Below are positions 46,864-54,658 of a DNA stretch of 64,000 nt, piece by piece. Under the pieces are notes generated by a model. It was not told the origin of the DNA. It searched no databases and saw nothing but the letters and a program-made list of their open reading frames with translations. The translations under genes and the position numbers were made by a program. The stretch comes from Maribacter arenosus (GTDB lineage: Bacteria > Bacteroidota > Bacteroidia > Flavobacteriales > Flavobacteriaceae), in the NCBI RefSeq assembly GCF_014610845.1, contig NZ_JABTCG010000004.1, positions 1-64,000 on the forward strand. The letters run 5' to 3'. Numbering within the stretch: the first letter of the stretch is position 1; each line of letters opens with the position of its first letter.

Positions 46864-48056
46864 GCCGAAATCAACTTTTTGGTAATTCGACTACTGGCAA
46901 TTTTCGAGGCGATGATGCCCAGTACAATAATCGTAGCCAGGACAATCAAAATATTCATCCACTGATATTCGACCGGATAGGCCAAGGTAGGGGTAATCTT
47001 CAACCAACCAAAGACGAGCTGTGACCAGATCAATAAGGAGGCCAAGAGCACTCCGATGAGGCCTCCTGCCCCTGTGACGATGACCCCCTGAACAAAATAG
47101 ATCCTTCGAAGATCTTTAATGGTGGAACCCAGACTGTAGAGGGTTTTGGAATTTTGCTGCTTATCCAAGATCATCATGATAATCGCCCCTACCACATTAA
47201 ATAGGGCAATGACCAACACCAAAGTAAAAATAAGATAGGTAGCCAGGTTTTCGGTATTCAGCATGCGATATAACGAACTGTTCTGTTCTTCACGGTTCTT
47301 TAATCGTATGGTGTTATCGAAAATCGCGGCAATTTTGGTCCGTAATTCAGCACTATCGGCATCGGGTAGCAATTTGAAGTTAATGCCTGAGACCTGTGTG
47401 GTGTCTTTTTCCAAGAGAGCCTGTACCAAAGCCAGATCGGTAAACACATATTTTTTATCCAACCCCTCTTCCACCGAATATACGCCACTAATGATCAGGG
47501 GCAGCTCATTGTAGGGCTTGGTTTGTGAAATTGAACCCTTACCCGGTTTGGGGGCAAGAACGACCAAAGGGTTTCGGGTTTGGTTAATGGTCAGCCCCAA
47601 TTTATTGGTCAACCCAATTCCGGCCACCCCTTGTTGGTCCGAGAAAAACCAATTTCCAAAAATAAGGGCACTATCGATTTCGGTGGTCGTCGTATACCCT
47701 TGGTCTACCCCTTTGATAAAGGCAAAATGATTCTTGCCCTTATGGGTAAAGGCAACCTTTTCCTCCAATTCCTTTGAAAAAGAGGCAATACCGTTAATTT
47801 GGGCCAATTTATCTTCCTGTTCAGGGGTGATGCTAAAAAACTTTCCCGTTGTCGGGGTCGCTTTAAGATCGGGGTCGAAGATAGTGGTATAGGAGAGGCT
47901 AAAGGTCTTTAATCCGGCAAAACCCGAAAGTACAATAAACAAGGATGCCGATCCAATGACGATTACAACAAACGTCACAAAGTTAATGATGTTCACTGCG
48001 TTTTGGCTGCTTTTTGAGCGCAGGTATCGTTGTGCTATGTAGAAGGGAAAATTCAA
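46860..48056 (-). CDS. ABC transporter permease, LolC/LolE (FtsX) type
   Basis: A 398-residue inner-membrane protein. It has one N-terminal helix (IINFVTFVVIVIGSASLFIV), a periplasmic MacB-like domain of ~230 residues, and three C-terminal helices (YLIFTLVLVIALFNVVGAII, GVIVTGAGGLIGVLLASLL, ILIVLATIIVLGIIAS): the FtsX layout of lipoprotein-releasing or mechanotransmitting permeases. The ATPase is not adjacent. Flavobacterial genomes often place it next to rbfA, as here (8 bp downstream). Confidence 0.9.
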   Translation of the reverse strand: MNFPFYIAQRYLRSKSSQNAVNIINFVTFVVIVIGSASLFIVLSGFAGLKTFSLSYTTIFDPDLKATPTTGKFFSITPEQEDKLAQINGIASFSKELEEKVAFTHKGKNHFAFIKGVDQGYTTTTEIDSALIFGNWFFSDQQGVAGIGLTNKLGLTINQTRNPLVVLAPKPGKGSISQTKPYNELPLIISGVYSVEEGLDKKYVFTDLALVQALLEKDTTQVSGINFKLLPDADSAELRTKIAAIFDNTIRLKNREEQNSSLYRMLNTENLATYLIFTLVLVIALFNVVGAIIMMILDKQQNSKTLYSLGSTIKDLRRIYFVQGVIVTGAGGLIGVLLASLLIWSQLVFGWLKITPTLAYPVEYQWMNILIVLATIIVLGIIASKIASSRITKKLISA

Positions 48057-48064
48057 ATCAAAGC

Positions 48065-48457
48065 CTAGGATTTTTTTCGTTTCGGAAGTAGATCTCTGTT
48101 CACTATAGGGTTTTCCTCCCCTTTTAAGGACTTTTCAATATTCTCGATATAGTCCAAGGAATCATCCAAATAGAACAAAAGTTCGGGCACCCTTCGCAGT
48201 TGGTGTTTGGTACGCTGGGACAATTCGTGTTTGATCAGGGGTTGGTTCGACCGTATACCTTCCATGAGCTCCTTGGCCTTCTTGTTCGGGAAAATACTGA
48301 GATAGACCTTGGCGATTGACAGGTCGGTGGTTACATTGACCTTGGATACTGATATCAGGACCCCGGTCAACCCCCCATCGATGGCTGCACGTTGCAAAAT
48401 ATCAACGATATCTTTTTGAATGACGCCCCCAATCTTTTTCTGTCGTTGTGTTTCCAT
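48065..48457 (-). CDS. rbfA: 30S ribosome-binding factor A
   Basis: A 130-residue KH-like protein that matures the 16S rRNA 5' end on the 30S subunit, notably in the cold. Features: QKKIGGVIQKDIVDILQRAA at the N-terminus, KVNVTTDLSIAKVYLSIFP and KHQLRRVPELLFYLDDSLDY. It is the first gene of a two-gene unit with the permease. Confidence 0.93.
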   Translation of the reverse strand: METQRQKKIGGVIQKDIVDILQRAAIDGGLTGVLISVSKVNVTTDLSIAKVYLSIFPNKKAKELMEGIRSNQPLIKHELSQRTKHQLRRVPELLFYLDDSLDYIENIEKSLKGEENPIVNRDLLPKRKKS

Positions 48458-48530
48458 AGGGCAAAAATACGCAGAATTACGGGTATAATTGATTTCAGGT
48501 TCTTTTTCACCTAAAATGGAAGCTCAATAT

Positions 48531-48561
48531 TTTGTGTAGTTCGGGTTATTACTTAAATTTG
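48531..48561 (+). promoter_or_regulatory. Promoter of tRNA-Ile2
   Basis: TTTG (48531-48534), a 19-bp spacer and TAAATTTG (48554-48561) match the Bacteroidetes promoter exactly, about 58 bp before the tRNA. Confidence 0.75.
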
Positions 48562-48619
48562 CCCTCGTTTTGGCACAAATGTCGCTATTAAACCAGATAG
48601 CGCTAAATACTGCAAAATT

Positions 48620-48693
48620 GGTCCTATAGCTCAGCTGGTTAGAGCACCTGACTCATAATCAGGGGGTCCCTGGTTCGAGCCCAGGTGGGACCA
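48620..48693 (+). tRNA. tRNA with CAT anticodon, probably tRNA-Ile2
   Basis: The acceptor stem pairs GGTCCTA (48620-48626) with TGGGACC (48686-48692); the anticodon CAT is at 48654-48656 in loop CTCATAA. The pairs C4-G69 and C5-G68 are the acceptor features that E. coli TilS uses to tell tRNA-Ile2 from elongator tRNA-Met, so the CAT wobble C is probably turned into lysidine and the tRNA reads AUA. Software that reads only the anticodon would call it tRNA-Met. No CCA is encoded. Confidence 0.85.
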
Positions 48694-48703
48694 CAAAAAT
48701 TTC

Positions 48704-48737
48704 AAAGTCCACGTTCCATAAGGAGGGTGGACTTTTT
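48704..48737 (+). terminator. Intrinsic terminator after tRNA-Ile2
   Basis: AAAGTCCAC (48704-48712) pairs with GTGGACTTT (48727-48735), followed by more T residues. Confidence 0.8.
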
Positions 48738-49009
48738 CTTTTGAGACGAACTTGCACAAAGATCGACCAAGCCTACTATAGGAAGATAGTTAAGAAAAGA
48801 ATAGGCTGGGGGACTGCCCTCGGTAATTAATAATACGCCTTCGGACACTAAAGGATGTAGTTCATCCCTTATCTCCTCATCGATTACTAGAAAAGCGGAC
48901 CTTTAGTTTATTACAAACAAGATCAGATCATTCAAGTTAATCATCTGACCATATTACCATTTAAAGGAATGTAAGGGTTACATTTCCGTTGCAAAATCTA
49001 AATACTAAA
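48738..49009. other. Intergenic region before the NTF2-like lipoprotein gene
   Basis: About 270 bp with no gene seen. A TACATTTC box (48979-48986) is one base from the -7 consensus and 23 bp before the next ATG. Confidence 0.4.
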
Positions 49010-49501
49010 ATGATGAAAAAAAACATTCGATTATTGAGCTTTTTAGCGATTATTATCTTCGCGTTCAGTGCTTGTTCCACCGCCGAAAAACCTGAACCCT
49101 TGGATATGGTGGCTGTTAAGGCTGAGATACAGGCTATGGAAGACGCCTATGCCGCTGCGGAAAAGGCCAAAGATGCCGATGCGGTTGCAGCTTATTACAG
49201 TGAAGACGCCATAAGTTATAGCCGCAATACCCAACCTGTTTCAGGTAGGGCAGCTATTAGGGACAGAATCGCAGAACGTATTGCCAATGACACTTTGGGT
49301 AATTATAATGTTTACAAAGTCGTAGACCTGTTTGCAGAAGGTAATTCCGCCGTGGAGATTGGCTCCTGGACAGAATTTAATACCGAGGGTACAGAAACCG
49401 AGAACGGATATTATATGTCGTATTTCGAGAAACGCGACGGTAAATATGAATGTGTACGCGATATGTCCCTAACTACCATGCCTGAAAAGGAAGGGATGTA
49501 A
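49010..49501 (+). CDS. NTF2-like (SnoaL/DUF4440) lipoprotein
   Basis: A 163-residue protein from the ATG at 49010 (a second ATG follows at 49013); a TTG further up would only lengthen the signal. Lipoprotein signal LLSFLAIIIFAFSAC. The mature part is a cone-shaped NTF2-like domain (MEDAYAAAEKAKDADAVAAY, AIRDRIAERIANDTL, VEIGSWTEFNTEGTETENGY), found in many Bacteroidetes proteins without a known reaction. A good terminator follows at 49539, so it is a single-gene unit. Confidence 0.88.
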   Translation: MMKKNIRLLSFLAIIIFAFSACSTAEKPEPLDMVAVKAEIQAMEDAYAAAEKAKDADAVAAYYSEDAISYSRNTQPVSGRAAIRDRIAERIANDTLGNYNVYKVVDLFAEGNSAVEIGSWTEFNTEGTETENGYYMSYFEKRDGKYECVRDMSLTTMPEKEGM

Positions 49502-49538
49502 TGGGTTAAAAGAATACCATTGTTCGACTAAACTTTTT

Positions 49539-49568
49539 GGAGCCTGCTAATTGCGGGCTCCTTTTTTG
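49539..49568 (+). terminator. Intrinsic terminator after the NTF2-like gene
   Basis: GGAGCC (49539-49544) pairs with GGCTCC (49556-49561), extended inward by TGC/GCG pairs, then a run of six T. Confidence 0.8.
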
Positions 49569-49837
49569 GTAGTCTGGGTCATTTGCAGGTGTATGTCATT
49601 ACTAGAGGAAAGAGGAAGATACCTGGGCGAAAAGCCTGTATGCCGGCAGACAGGTTTAAGCGGAGTACACCCTAGCTACCAAGAGGGCAAGGTCGCGGAA
49701 TGTCGGGAACACAAACCTATTTGGAGTACGTGCAAGGGCTGGCCAACTACACCACCACCGTAGATAATTCCGGCGGCGGGTTGGCGATTAGTTATAAAAA
49801 TAAATAAGTCGTTTCGGTTCCCAAAAAGATTCAGGAA

Positions 49838-49966
49838 TCAGGTAATAAGCTCATAAAGACCAATAATGGCCCCAAGGGCGATCAACCCCAAAATAATTTC
49901 CAAACCTACGTTCAATACCGAAAGTATGGTATTGATCACTCCATCTGTATTAAAATAAGGTTCCAT
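49838..49966 (-). CDS. Small membrane protein, 42 residues
   Basis: An ATG-to-TGA frame beginning MEPYFNTDGVINTILSVLNV and ending in a single long hydrophobic helix (GLEIILGLIALGAIIGLYEL). The polar N-terminus plus one membrane span is typical of real small membrane proteins and is unlike the neighbouring non-coding sequence. No family is recognised and no neighbour suggests a role. It is alone on the minus strand. Confidence 0.5.
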   Translation of the reverse strand: MEPYFNTDGVINTILSVLNVGLEIILGLIALGAIIGLYELIT

Positions 49967-50339
49967 AGTGTATGTATTTAAATGAACAATTTTCTTTATA
50001 ATAAGATACAAATTTGTGTGGTGAACTGCAGCAAATTTGTTGTGAAATCGCCAAAAGGTGTGGTTTGATCGCCTTTGAGCTGCATTTTATCGAGAATTTG
50101 GCGGGTACAAGTCATAGTAATGTTGGCAAGGCTACGGCTATGGTGGAGGTCTATGCGAAGGATTTTACCCTTGTAAAAGGCCAAATAATCAAGGCCTGCC
50201 TTGCTAATTTCCATGACTTTTTTCAGGCAATGTTTCTATAATAGGTGGTATCTTGCCAACTCCTTGGCGGCCTTTTCCGATGAGCGATGAGCGATCTGGT
50301 CTATACAATGAATTGTTTAACTTCTAAAGAGAAACTACG
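49967..50339. other. Region with no confidently assigned gene
   Basis: About 370 bp. Two overlapping open frames exist (minus 49996-50214, plus 50014-50241), but neither shows a domain, a signal or clear coding character, so neither is called. Confidence 0.4.
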
Positions 50340-50672
50340 ATGTCAAATGAATTTGAAAAAGGAACACTATTTTCCTTCAACAACAGTATCGCCTACGCCG
50401 ATAAGGCGGTGGTAAGCAAACACATCTTAAAAAAAGAAACCGGAAACATCTCCTTGTTCGCTTTTGACAAGGGCGAGGGCCTGAGTGAACATACCACCCC
50501 GTTCGATGCCTTGGTTTTTATTGTAGATGGCAAGGCCGATATACAAATAGCTGGGGTTTCCCATATCGTTAAAGCTGGCGAAAGCATCATCATGCCGGCC
50601 AAAGTCCCCCATGCCTTATATGCGGTAGAGCGTTTTAAAATGGTACTGACCATGTTAAAGGGTGAAAAGTAA
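50340..50672 (+). CDS. Cupin domain protein
   Basis: A 110-residue single-domain cupin. The two motifs are GEGLSEHTTPFDALVFIVDG (motif 1) and AGESIIMPAKVPHALYAVE (motif 2); motif 1 keeps one His and lacks the usual second, so metal binding may be weakened. Possible small-molecule sensor or isomerase; no substrate can be given. Confidence 0.87.
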   Translation: MSNEFEKGTLFSFNNSIAYADKAVVSKHILKKETGNISLFAFDKGEGLSEHTTPFDALVFIVDGKADIQIAGVSHIVKAGESIIMPAKVPHALYAVERFKMVLTMLKGEK

Positions 50673-50959
50673 AGGTGACTTGGGTTTTCTATGTTCACTA
50701 CATTGAACAACCGATGAAAGGACCAGGCCTTAAACCTTGTGGTGTGATCTTATTCTGGCAATAGTGGATCGATGACTTTTCATTTCGAAAGCATATTCAT
50801 CAAAAAAAAGGCGATCAATTGGAAATGCGACATATTAGGTTTTAGGCTGCTATTTTCAGCCCGATGATACAAACATTGGTTCAACAACAGCTGGACATGG
50901 TATATAACCAAACTGTGGCATTTTAATGATCGTTGTTTTTAACAAGCAATAAGGACAAT
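50673..50959. other. Intergenic region
   Basis: About 290 bp between the cupin gene and the terminator of the convergent secreted-protein gene. I see no gene, repeat or promoter in it. Confidence 0.5.
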
Positions 50960-50960
50960 A

Positions 50961-50984
50961 AAAAAACCCCTGTTTCCAGGGGTT
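50961..50984 (-). terminator. Intrinsic terminator of the minus-strand gene at 51006
   Basis: AACCCCTG (50965-50972), loop TTTC, CAGGGGTT (50977-50984). Reading on the minus strand the hairpin is followed by a T tract. Confidence 0.8.
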
Positions 50985-51005
50985 CCTTATAAAATAATTT
51001 GAAGG

Positions 51006-51776
51006 TTAATTACCGCTTAGGTTTTTGTCATATACCCAAATTTCATCCCAGCTATTATCTAATACCTGGTCATAATCAAGGATAAAGGTATCCCAGGATT
51101 CATTCCCATGGACCTTTAGAAAGGCAGCTTTGAATTTTGGGTCCTCATCATATTCTGCCCATTTCTTGCTGAATCCAACGGTGGCCAAATGCCTTCCAAG
51201 ATTACCCTGCCGGAATAGGTTATCATAAACGCCCCATGGGTTTTCCCCTTCCATGGATTTAACCGCATCGCTTATTTGTTTAAGGACGCGATCAACACTG
51301 TGGCCGTGTTCTGAATTAACTTCCCAGTATCTAACATGCAAAATAGGATAGACGGAAGAATCTGGCGTAAGCATACTTGTATTTGAAACTTTATCGTCTT
51401 GTTCCCAATATTCCCCGCTTTCTATTTTTTTGACATAGGGCATCACATTATCACGCCAATCCTCATCATGACCTCCTGCCGCAGGCCTTGTATCCAAGTC
51501 GGCAAATTTTAAAGGACCCATCATCCAAATCAATTTACCAGTATTGGGGCCAGAATTTATAGTGTATACAGTGACACTATGGGCGCCTTCACTATGATAT
51601 TTCTGGTTGTGCTTCCTCATATTTTCGCCAAATACCTTGAGTTTGGTATTATCAGGCGTTAACATAATCGATTCCCATATAGGTTCTTCCATAGTGCCTT
51701 CTTGGGCCTCTACGGTAACTAAAGCCCCAAAGACCATTGCGGTCAGGAGAGCAAATGAAAGTGTTTTTTTAAGCAT
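51006..51776 (-). CDS. Secreted protein of unknown function
   Basis: A 256-residue protein with a clear signal peptide (LLTAMVFGALVTVEAQ). The mature part is acidic and Trp/Tyr-rich with two similar halves (VTVYTINSGPNTGKLIWMMG and ATVGFSKKWAEYDEDPKFKA), which suggests a duplicated alpha-beta (dimeric alpha-beta barrel-like) fold, but no family is recognised. Monocistronic with its own terminator. Confidence 0.75.
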   Translation of the reverse strand: MLKKTLSFALLTAMVFGALVTVEAQEGTMEEPIWESIMLTPDNTKLKVFGENMRKHNQKYHSEGAHSVTVYTINSGPNTGKLIWMMGPLKFADLDTRPAAGGHDEDWRDNVMPYVKKIESGEYWEQDDKVSNTSMLTPDSSVYPILHVRYWEVNSEHGHSVDRVLKQISDAVKSMEGENPWGVYDNLFRQGNLGRHLATVGFSKKWAEYDEDPKFKAAFLKVHGNESWDTFILDYDQVLDNSWDEIWVYDKNLSGN

Positions 51777-51858
51777 TACGTTACGTTTTAAATTGTTAGA
51801 TTATTTTCCATGAAAGAACTTATTCTGCGGGGTAAACACAAACCAAAAAGGACGAAAC

Positions 51859-51975
51859 ATGGTCTATGATGTCCGAATGGCCATAAATATTTATCCAAAC
51901 CCGGCGAATGACCATGTTAAAATAAGTTTTTGGGATTCTACTGGAAGATTTTGTGCATGGGAAAAGTTCAATTAA
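51859..51975 (+). pseudogene. Stranded fragment of a T9SS type A sorting tail
   Basis: A 38-codon frame containing INIYPNPANDHVKISF and DSTGR, the hallmark of Por secretion system (type A) C-terminal tails, which normally end proteins of hundreds of residues. No body precedes it: 80 bp upstream is the start of the divergent secreted-protein gene. The last residues (CAWEKFN) no longer match a functional tail. Best read as the remnant of a deleted secreted-protein gene. Confidence 0.55.
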
Positions 51976-52270
51976 GCGATGGCCCAAATTGTTTATCCTG
52001 GGATTGTGGTAATTTCCAAACCCTCCAAAACCTCAAGCCAACTATATTAGTCCAGTACCCGCCCGATGAATGCATTTATTTTTCTCCTTTCAACTTCTTT
52101 AATCGTAATTCAACTGATGGGCACCTAAAGCTCCTACTCCTTGTAGTGCAATACATTTCGGTCGAAATACGACAAGGATCTGCTTTGTCGGGTAAAACCG
52201 TTCTTCGTCTAAAACAGGAATATACGTTCTGTTTCCATCGTACTATTGCTGCATTAAATTATTAACCCTT

Positions 52271-52378
52271 ATGATGCGAACAAGGATAAATTATATTGAG
52301 ATAGGAAAGTTTCTTATTTGTTTGGGCCTTGCCTGGATCGCTTGGATGTGCAGGTACCATACAGGCTCGGTTTTTTAA
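52271..52378 (+). CDS. Possible small protein, 35 residues
   Basis: An ATG ATG-started frame, MMRTRINYIEIGKFLICLGL then AWIAWMC and a short polar end. It has a hydrophobic stretch with Cys residues and is followed 31 bp later by an intrinsic terminator, which suggests the stretch is transcribed. No homology known to me; weak call. Confidence 0.25.
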   Translation: MMRTRINYIEIGKFLICLGLAWIAWMCRYHTGSVF

Positions 52379-52409
52379 AAGTGCTTTCGTGACAACTACT
52401 AAAGTTATC

Positions 52410-52440
52410 GGCCATTTCAATTTAGGGAATGGCCATTTTT
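52410..52440 (+). terminator. Intrinsic terminator
   Basis: GGCCATT (52410-52416) pairs with AATGGCC (52428-52434), followed by ATTTTTATTT. It ends whatever plus-strand transcript covers 52271-52378. Confidence 0.65.
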
Positions 52441-52712
52441 ATTTGAAGGTTTATTTATCCGGGCTTAGGTAAAGGAATTGAACACAAATGCCTTCATGAA
52501 TCTTCCCCAATAAAAGCGCATGAAAATGCTCTAACCTCTAAAACATGAATTCTTAGGGGTCTTATACTCAATTTGTATAATGATCTCACCAAATTATTGG
52601 GGTCTATTCTTAAAATTCTTCTGTTCGTCACAGGTCTTTGTGTAGCCATAAAAATCGACGAAAAAAATTGAATTATATGACTTTTATCATTATTTCGGTT
52701 TTTACCTTATTG

Positions 52713-52720
52713 TATTTTTG
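52713..52720 (+). promoter_or_regulatory. Candidate -7 element of the 52.9-64 kb operon
   Basis: TATTTTTG fits TAnnTTTG, the only exact match I found in the last 200 bp before the first gene of the cluster. It would leave a leader of about 175 bases. The -33 box is not convincing. Confidence 0.3.
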
Positions 52721-52902
52721 CCTTCCATAAATTAGGGTAAAACCCTACTGACTTGACTTATAATCAAAGTTAAAATATTGGATATTAGATTGTTACCAGG
52801 TCTATTGCTGTCAATTTGATGCACGATTGTTTATTATCCACAATGAATTTCGAACATTCCCTTATTGTTTAAAAGGGTTCGTTCCTATTTTAATAAAACA
52901 GC

Positions 52903-54648
52903 ATGACCGACAATCGAAAAAGAACTATCCCTACGAAAAGAAACGCCGTATTATCAGGTAAAGCATACCTTAGGGCTACTTATGTAACCAAGAATCTTCT
53001 AGTTACATTCTTAATAATAAGCTCCTTTGTAGGTTGTAATTCTGAAAATAAATCGACCGCTTCCACTCAAAAAACATCCATAAAGAAACCACCTGCTGCA
53101 AATGATGAGTTTTTTCAATCCATCGGAGAAGATATCGGTTTGGATTTTATGCATTCCATCGGAGCGGATCATATGGAGAACATTATAGAATCTGTTGGCG
53201 GTGGGGCTGCTTTTTTGGATTATGACCAAGATGGGTATATGGATATATATGTGTGTAGCGGCACTTGGGTAAAAGGGTTCAGTAAAAGTGAAAAACCAAA
53301 AAGTACAGCGACCAACCATCTGTATCGGAATAATCAGGATGGCACTTATGAAGATGTGACCCAAAAAGCTAAAGTTGGTGGCCCTTGGTATAGTATGGGG
53401 GTTACGGTTGGGGATTACGACAATGATGGCTTTCCCGATATATATGTAAGTAATAATGGGCCGAATACCTTATACAGAAATAATGGTAACGGTACTTTTT
53501 CAAATGAAACGGAGAAAGCATCGGTCGGTGGGGGCAAGTATTGCAGTGTAGGTGCCGTTTGGATGGATTATGACAATGATGGTTTTCTAGATCTTTACGT
53601 AGGGAATTACCTGAATTTCGACCCCGATTATAAATATTACTATGCGCCAGATGGCTTCCCAGGCCCCCTGGCCTATGATAGCCAACCCGATATTTTATAT
53701 CACAATAAGGGGAATGGCACTTTTGAGGACGTGACCCAAGCGATGGGAATAACAGATATCGATGGTAGGGCAATGGGCGTTGGTGCCGCGGATTATGATG
53801 ATGATGGTTTTGTTGACATTTATGTCGCAAATGACCATACGGTAAATTACCTCTGGCACAATGAGGGCGGCAAGGGATTTACAGATCGGGGTACCATGTC
53901 CGGCACTGGGTTTAGCCAATCGGGGGAGGCAACGGTAAGTATGTCGGTTGATTTCGCCGATTATAACGGGGATGGATTGTTGGATATTTTCATTTCTGAC
54001 GACAACTACTGTTCCCTTTATGAGAATTTGGGAAAGGGCGTTTTTAACGACCAATCGTACTATTCCGGTATTTCTGTGGCATCTGGCCAATTTGTAGGGT
54101 GGTCTTCCTCTTTTTTCGATTACGATAATGATGGCGATGCCGATATTTTTAAAACCAACGGAGAATTAAAACACCTATATGGCCAGGAGGATCAATTATT
54201 TGAAAATACCGAAAAAGGTAGATTCAAGGATGTATCCGTAGAGCGAAGTGGGTATTTCAAGGAAGAACATGTTGGCAGGGGAGCCTGTCTAGGGGATTAT
54301 GATAATGACGGGGATATCGATATCTATATCGTGAATTTAGATAGTATCGGTGTATTTCTACGCAATAACAAAGGGAACCAAAATAATTGGCTCACTTTGA
54401 AATTGGTCGGTAAAACCAGCAATCGGGATGGCATTGGGGCACGAATAAAACTCACATCTGGGGGTAAGGTGCAAACCACCCAGAAAAAAAGCACCACAGG
54501 ATACTTAAGCCAGAACGACCCACGGCTTCACTTCGGACTTCTAAATAACGACCTTGTTGAAAGCATCGAGATTAAATGGCCTTCAGGCAAAAACCAGGTT
54601 TTGGAACAGATCAAAGCCAACCAAATACTTACGATTGTAGAACCATAA
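52903..54648 (+). CDS. CRTAC1 family FG-GAP lipoprotein with ASPIC/UnbV domain
   Basis: A 581-residue surface or periplasmic protein. The N-terminus is long before the lipobox (LLVTFLIISSFVGC near residue 45), so a later start is possible. The body is a beta-propeller of FG-GAP/VCBS repeats with Ca2+-binding DxDxDG loops (FLDYDQDGYMDIYVCSG, GDYDNDGFPDIYVSN, ADYDDDGFVDIYVAN, DYDNDGDADIFKTNG), closed by the ASPIC/UnbV domain (DGIGARIKLTSGGKVQTTQK, LHFGLLNNDLVESIEIKWPS). Such proteins are abundant in Bacteroidota and Planctomycetes and their role is unknown. First gene of an eight-gene same-strand run; the next gene begins 10 bp on. Confidence 0.9.
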   Translation: MTDNRKRTIPTKRNAVLSGKAYLRATYVTKNLLVTFLIISSFVGCNSENKSTASTQKTSIKKPPAANDEFFQSIGEDIGLDFMHSIGADHMENIIESVGGGAAFLDYDQDGYMDIYVCSGTWVKGFSKSEKPKSTATNHLYRNNQDGTYEDVTQKAKVGGPWYSMGVTVGDYDNDGFPDIYVSNNGPNTLYRNNGNGTFSNETEKASVGGGKYCSVGAVWMDYDNDGFLDLYVGNYLNFDPDYKYYYAPDGFPGPLAYDSQPDILYHNKGNGTFEDVTQAMGITDIDGRAMGVGAADYDDDGFVDIYVANDHTVNYLWHNEGGKGFTDRGTMSGTGFSQSGEATVSMSVDFADYNGDGLLDIFISDDNYCSLYENLGKGVFNDQSYYSGISVASGQFVGWSSSFFDYDNDGDADIFKTNGELKHLYGQEDQLFENTEKGRFKDVSVERSGYFKEEHVGRGACLGDYDNDGDIDIYIVNLDSIGVFLRNNKGNQNNWLTLKLVGKTSNRDGIGARIKLTSGGKVQTTQKKSTTGYLSQNDPRLHFGLLNNDLVESIEIKWPSGKNQVLEQIKANQILTIVEP

Positions 54649-54658
54649 TAAGTTCCTA

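Larger units (their letters stand above)
51976..52902. other. Gene-poor intergenic region
   Basis: About 930 bp upstream of the redox cluster. Apart from a possible 35-codon gene (52271-52378), a terminator (52410-52440) and a -7-like box (52713-52720), no gene is supported. Confidence 0.5.

Noticed and set aside
48462-48469. TATTTTTG on the minus strand just ahead of rbfA
   Set aside because: It lies only 4 bp before the ATG, so transcription would begin inside the coding sequence.
49996-50241. Overlapping frames on both strands that look like small proteins
   Set aside because: Neither has a recognisable motif or a clear advantage, so no call was made.
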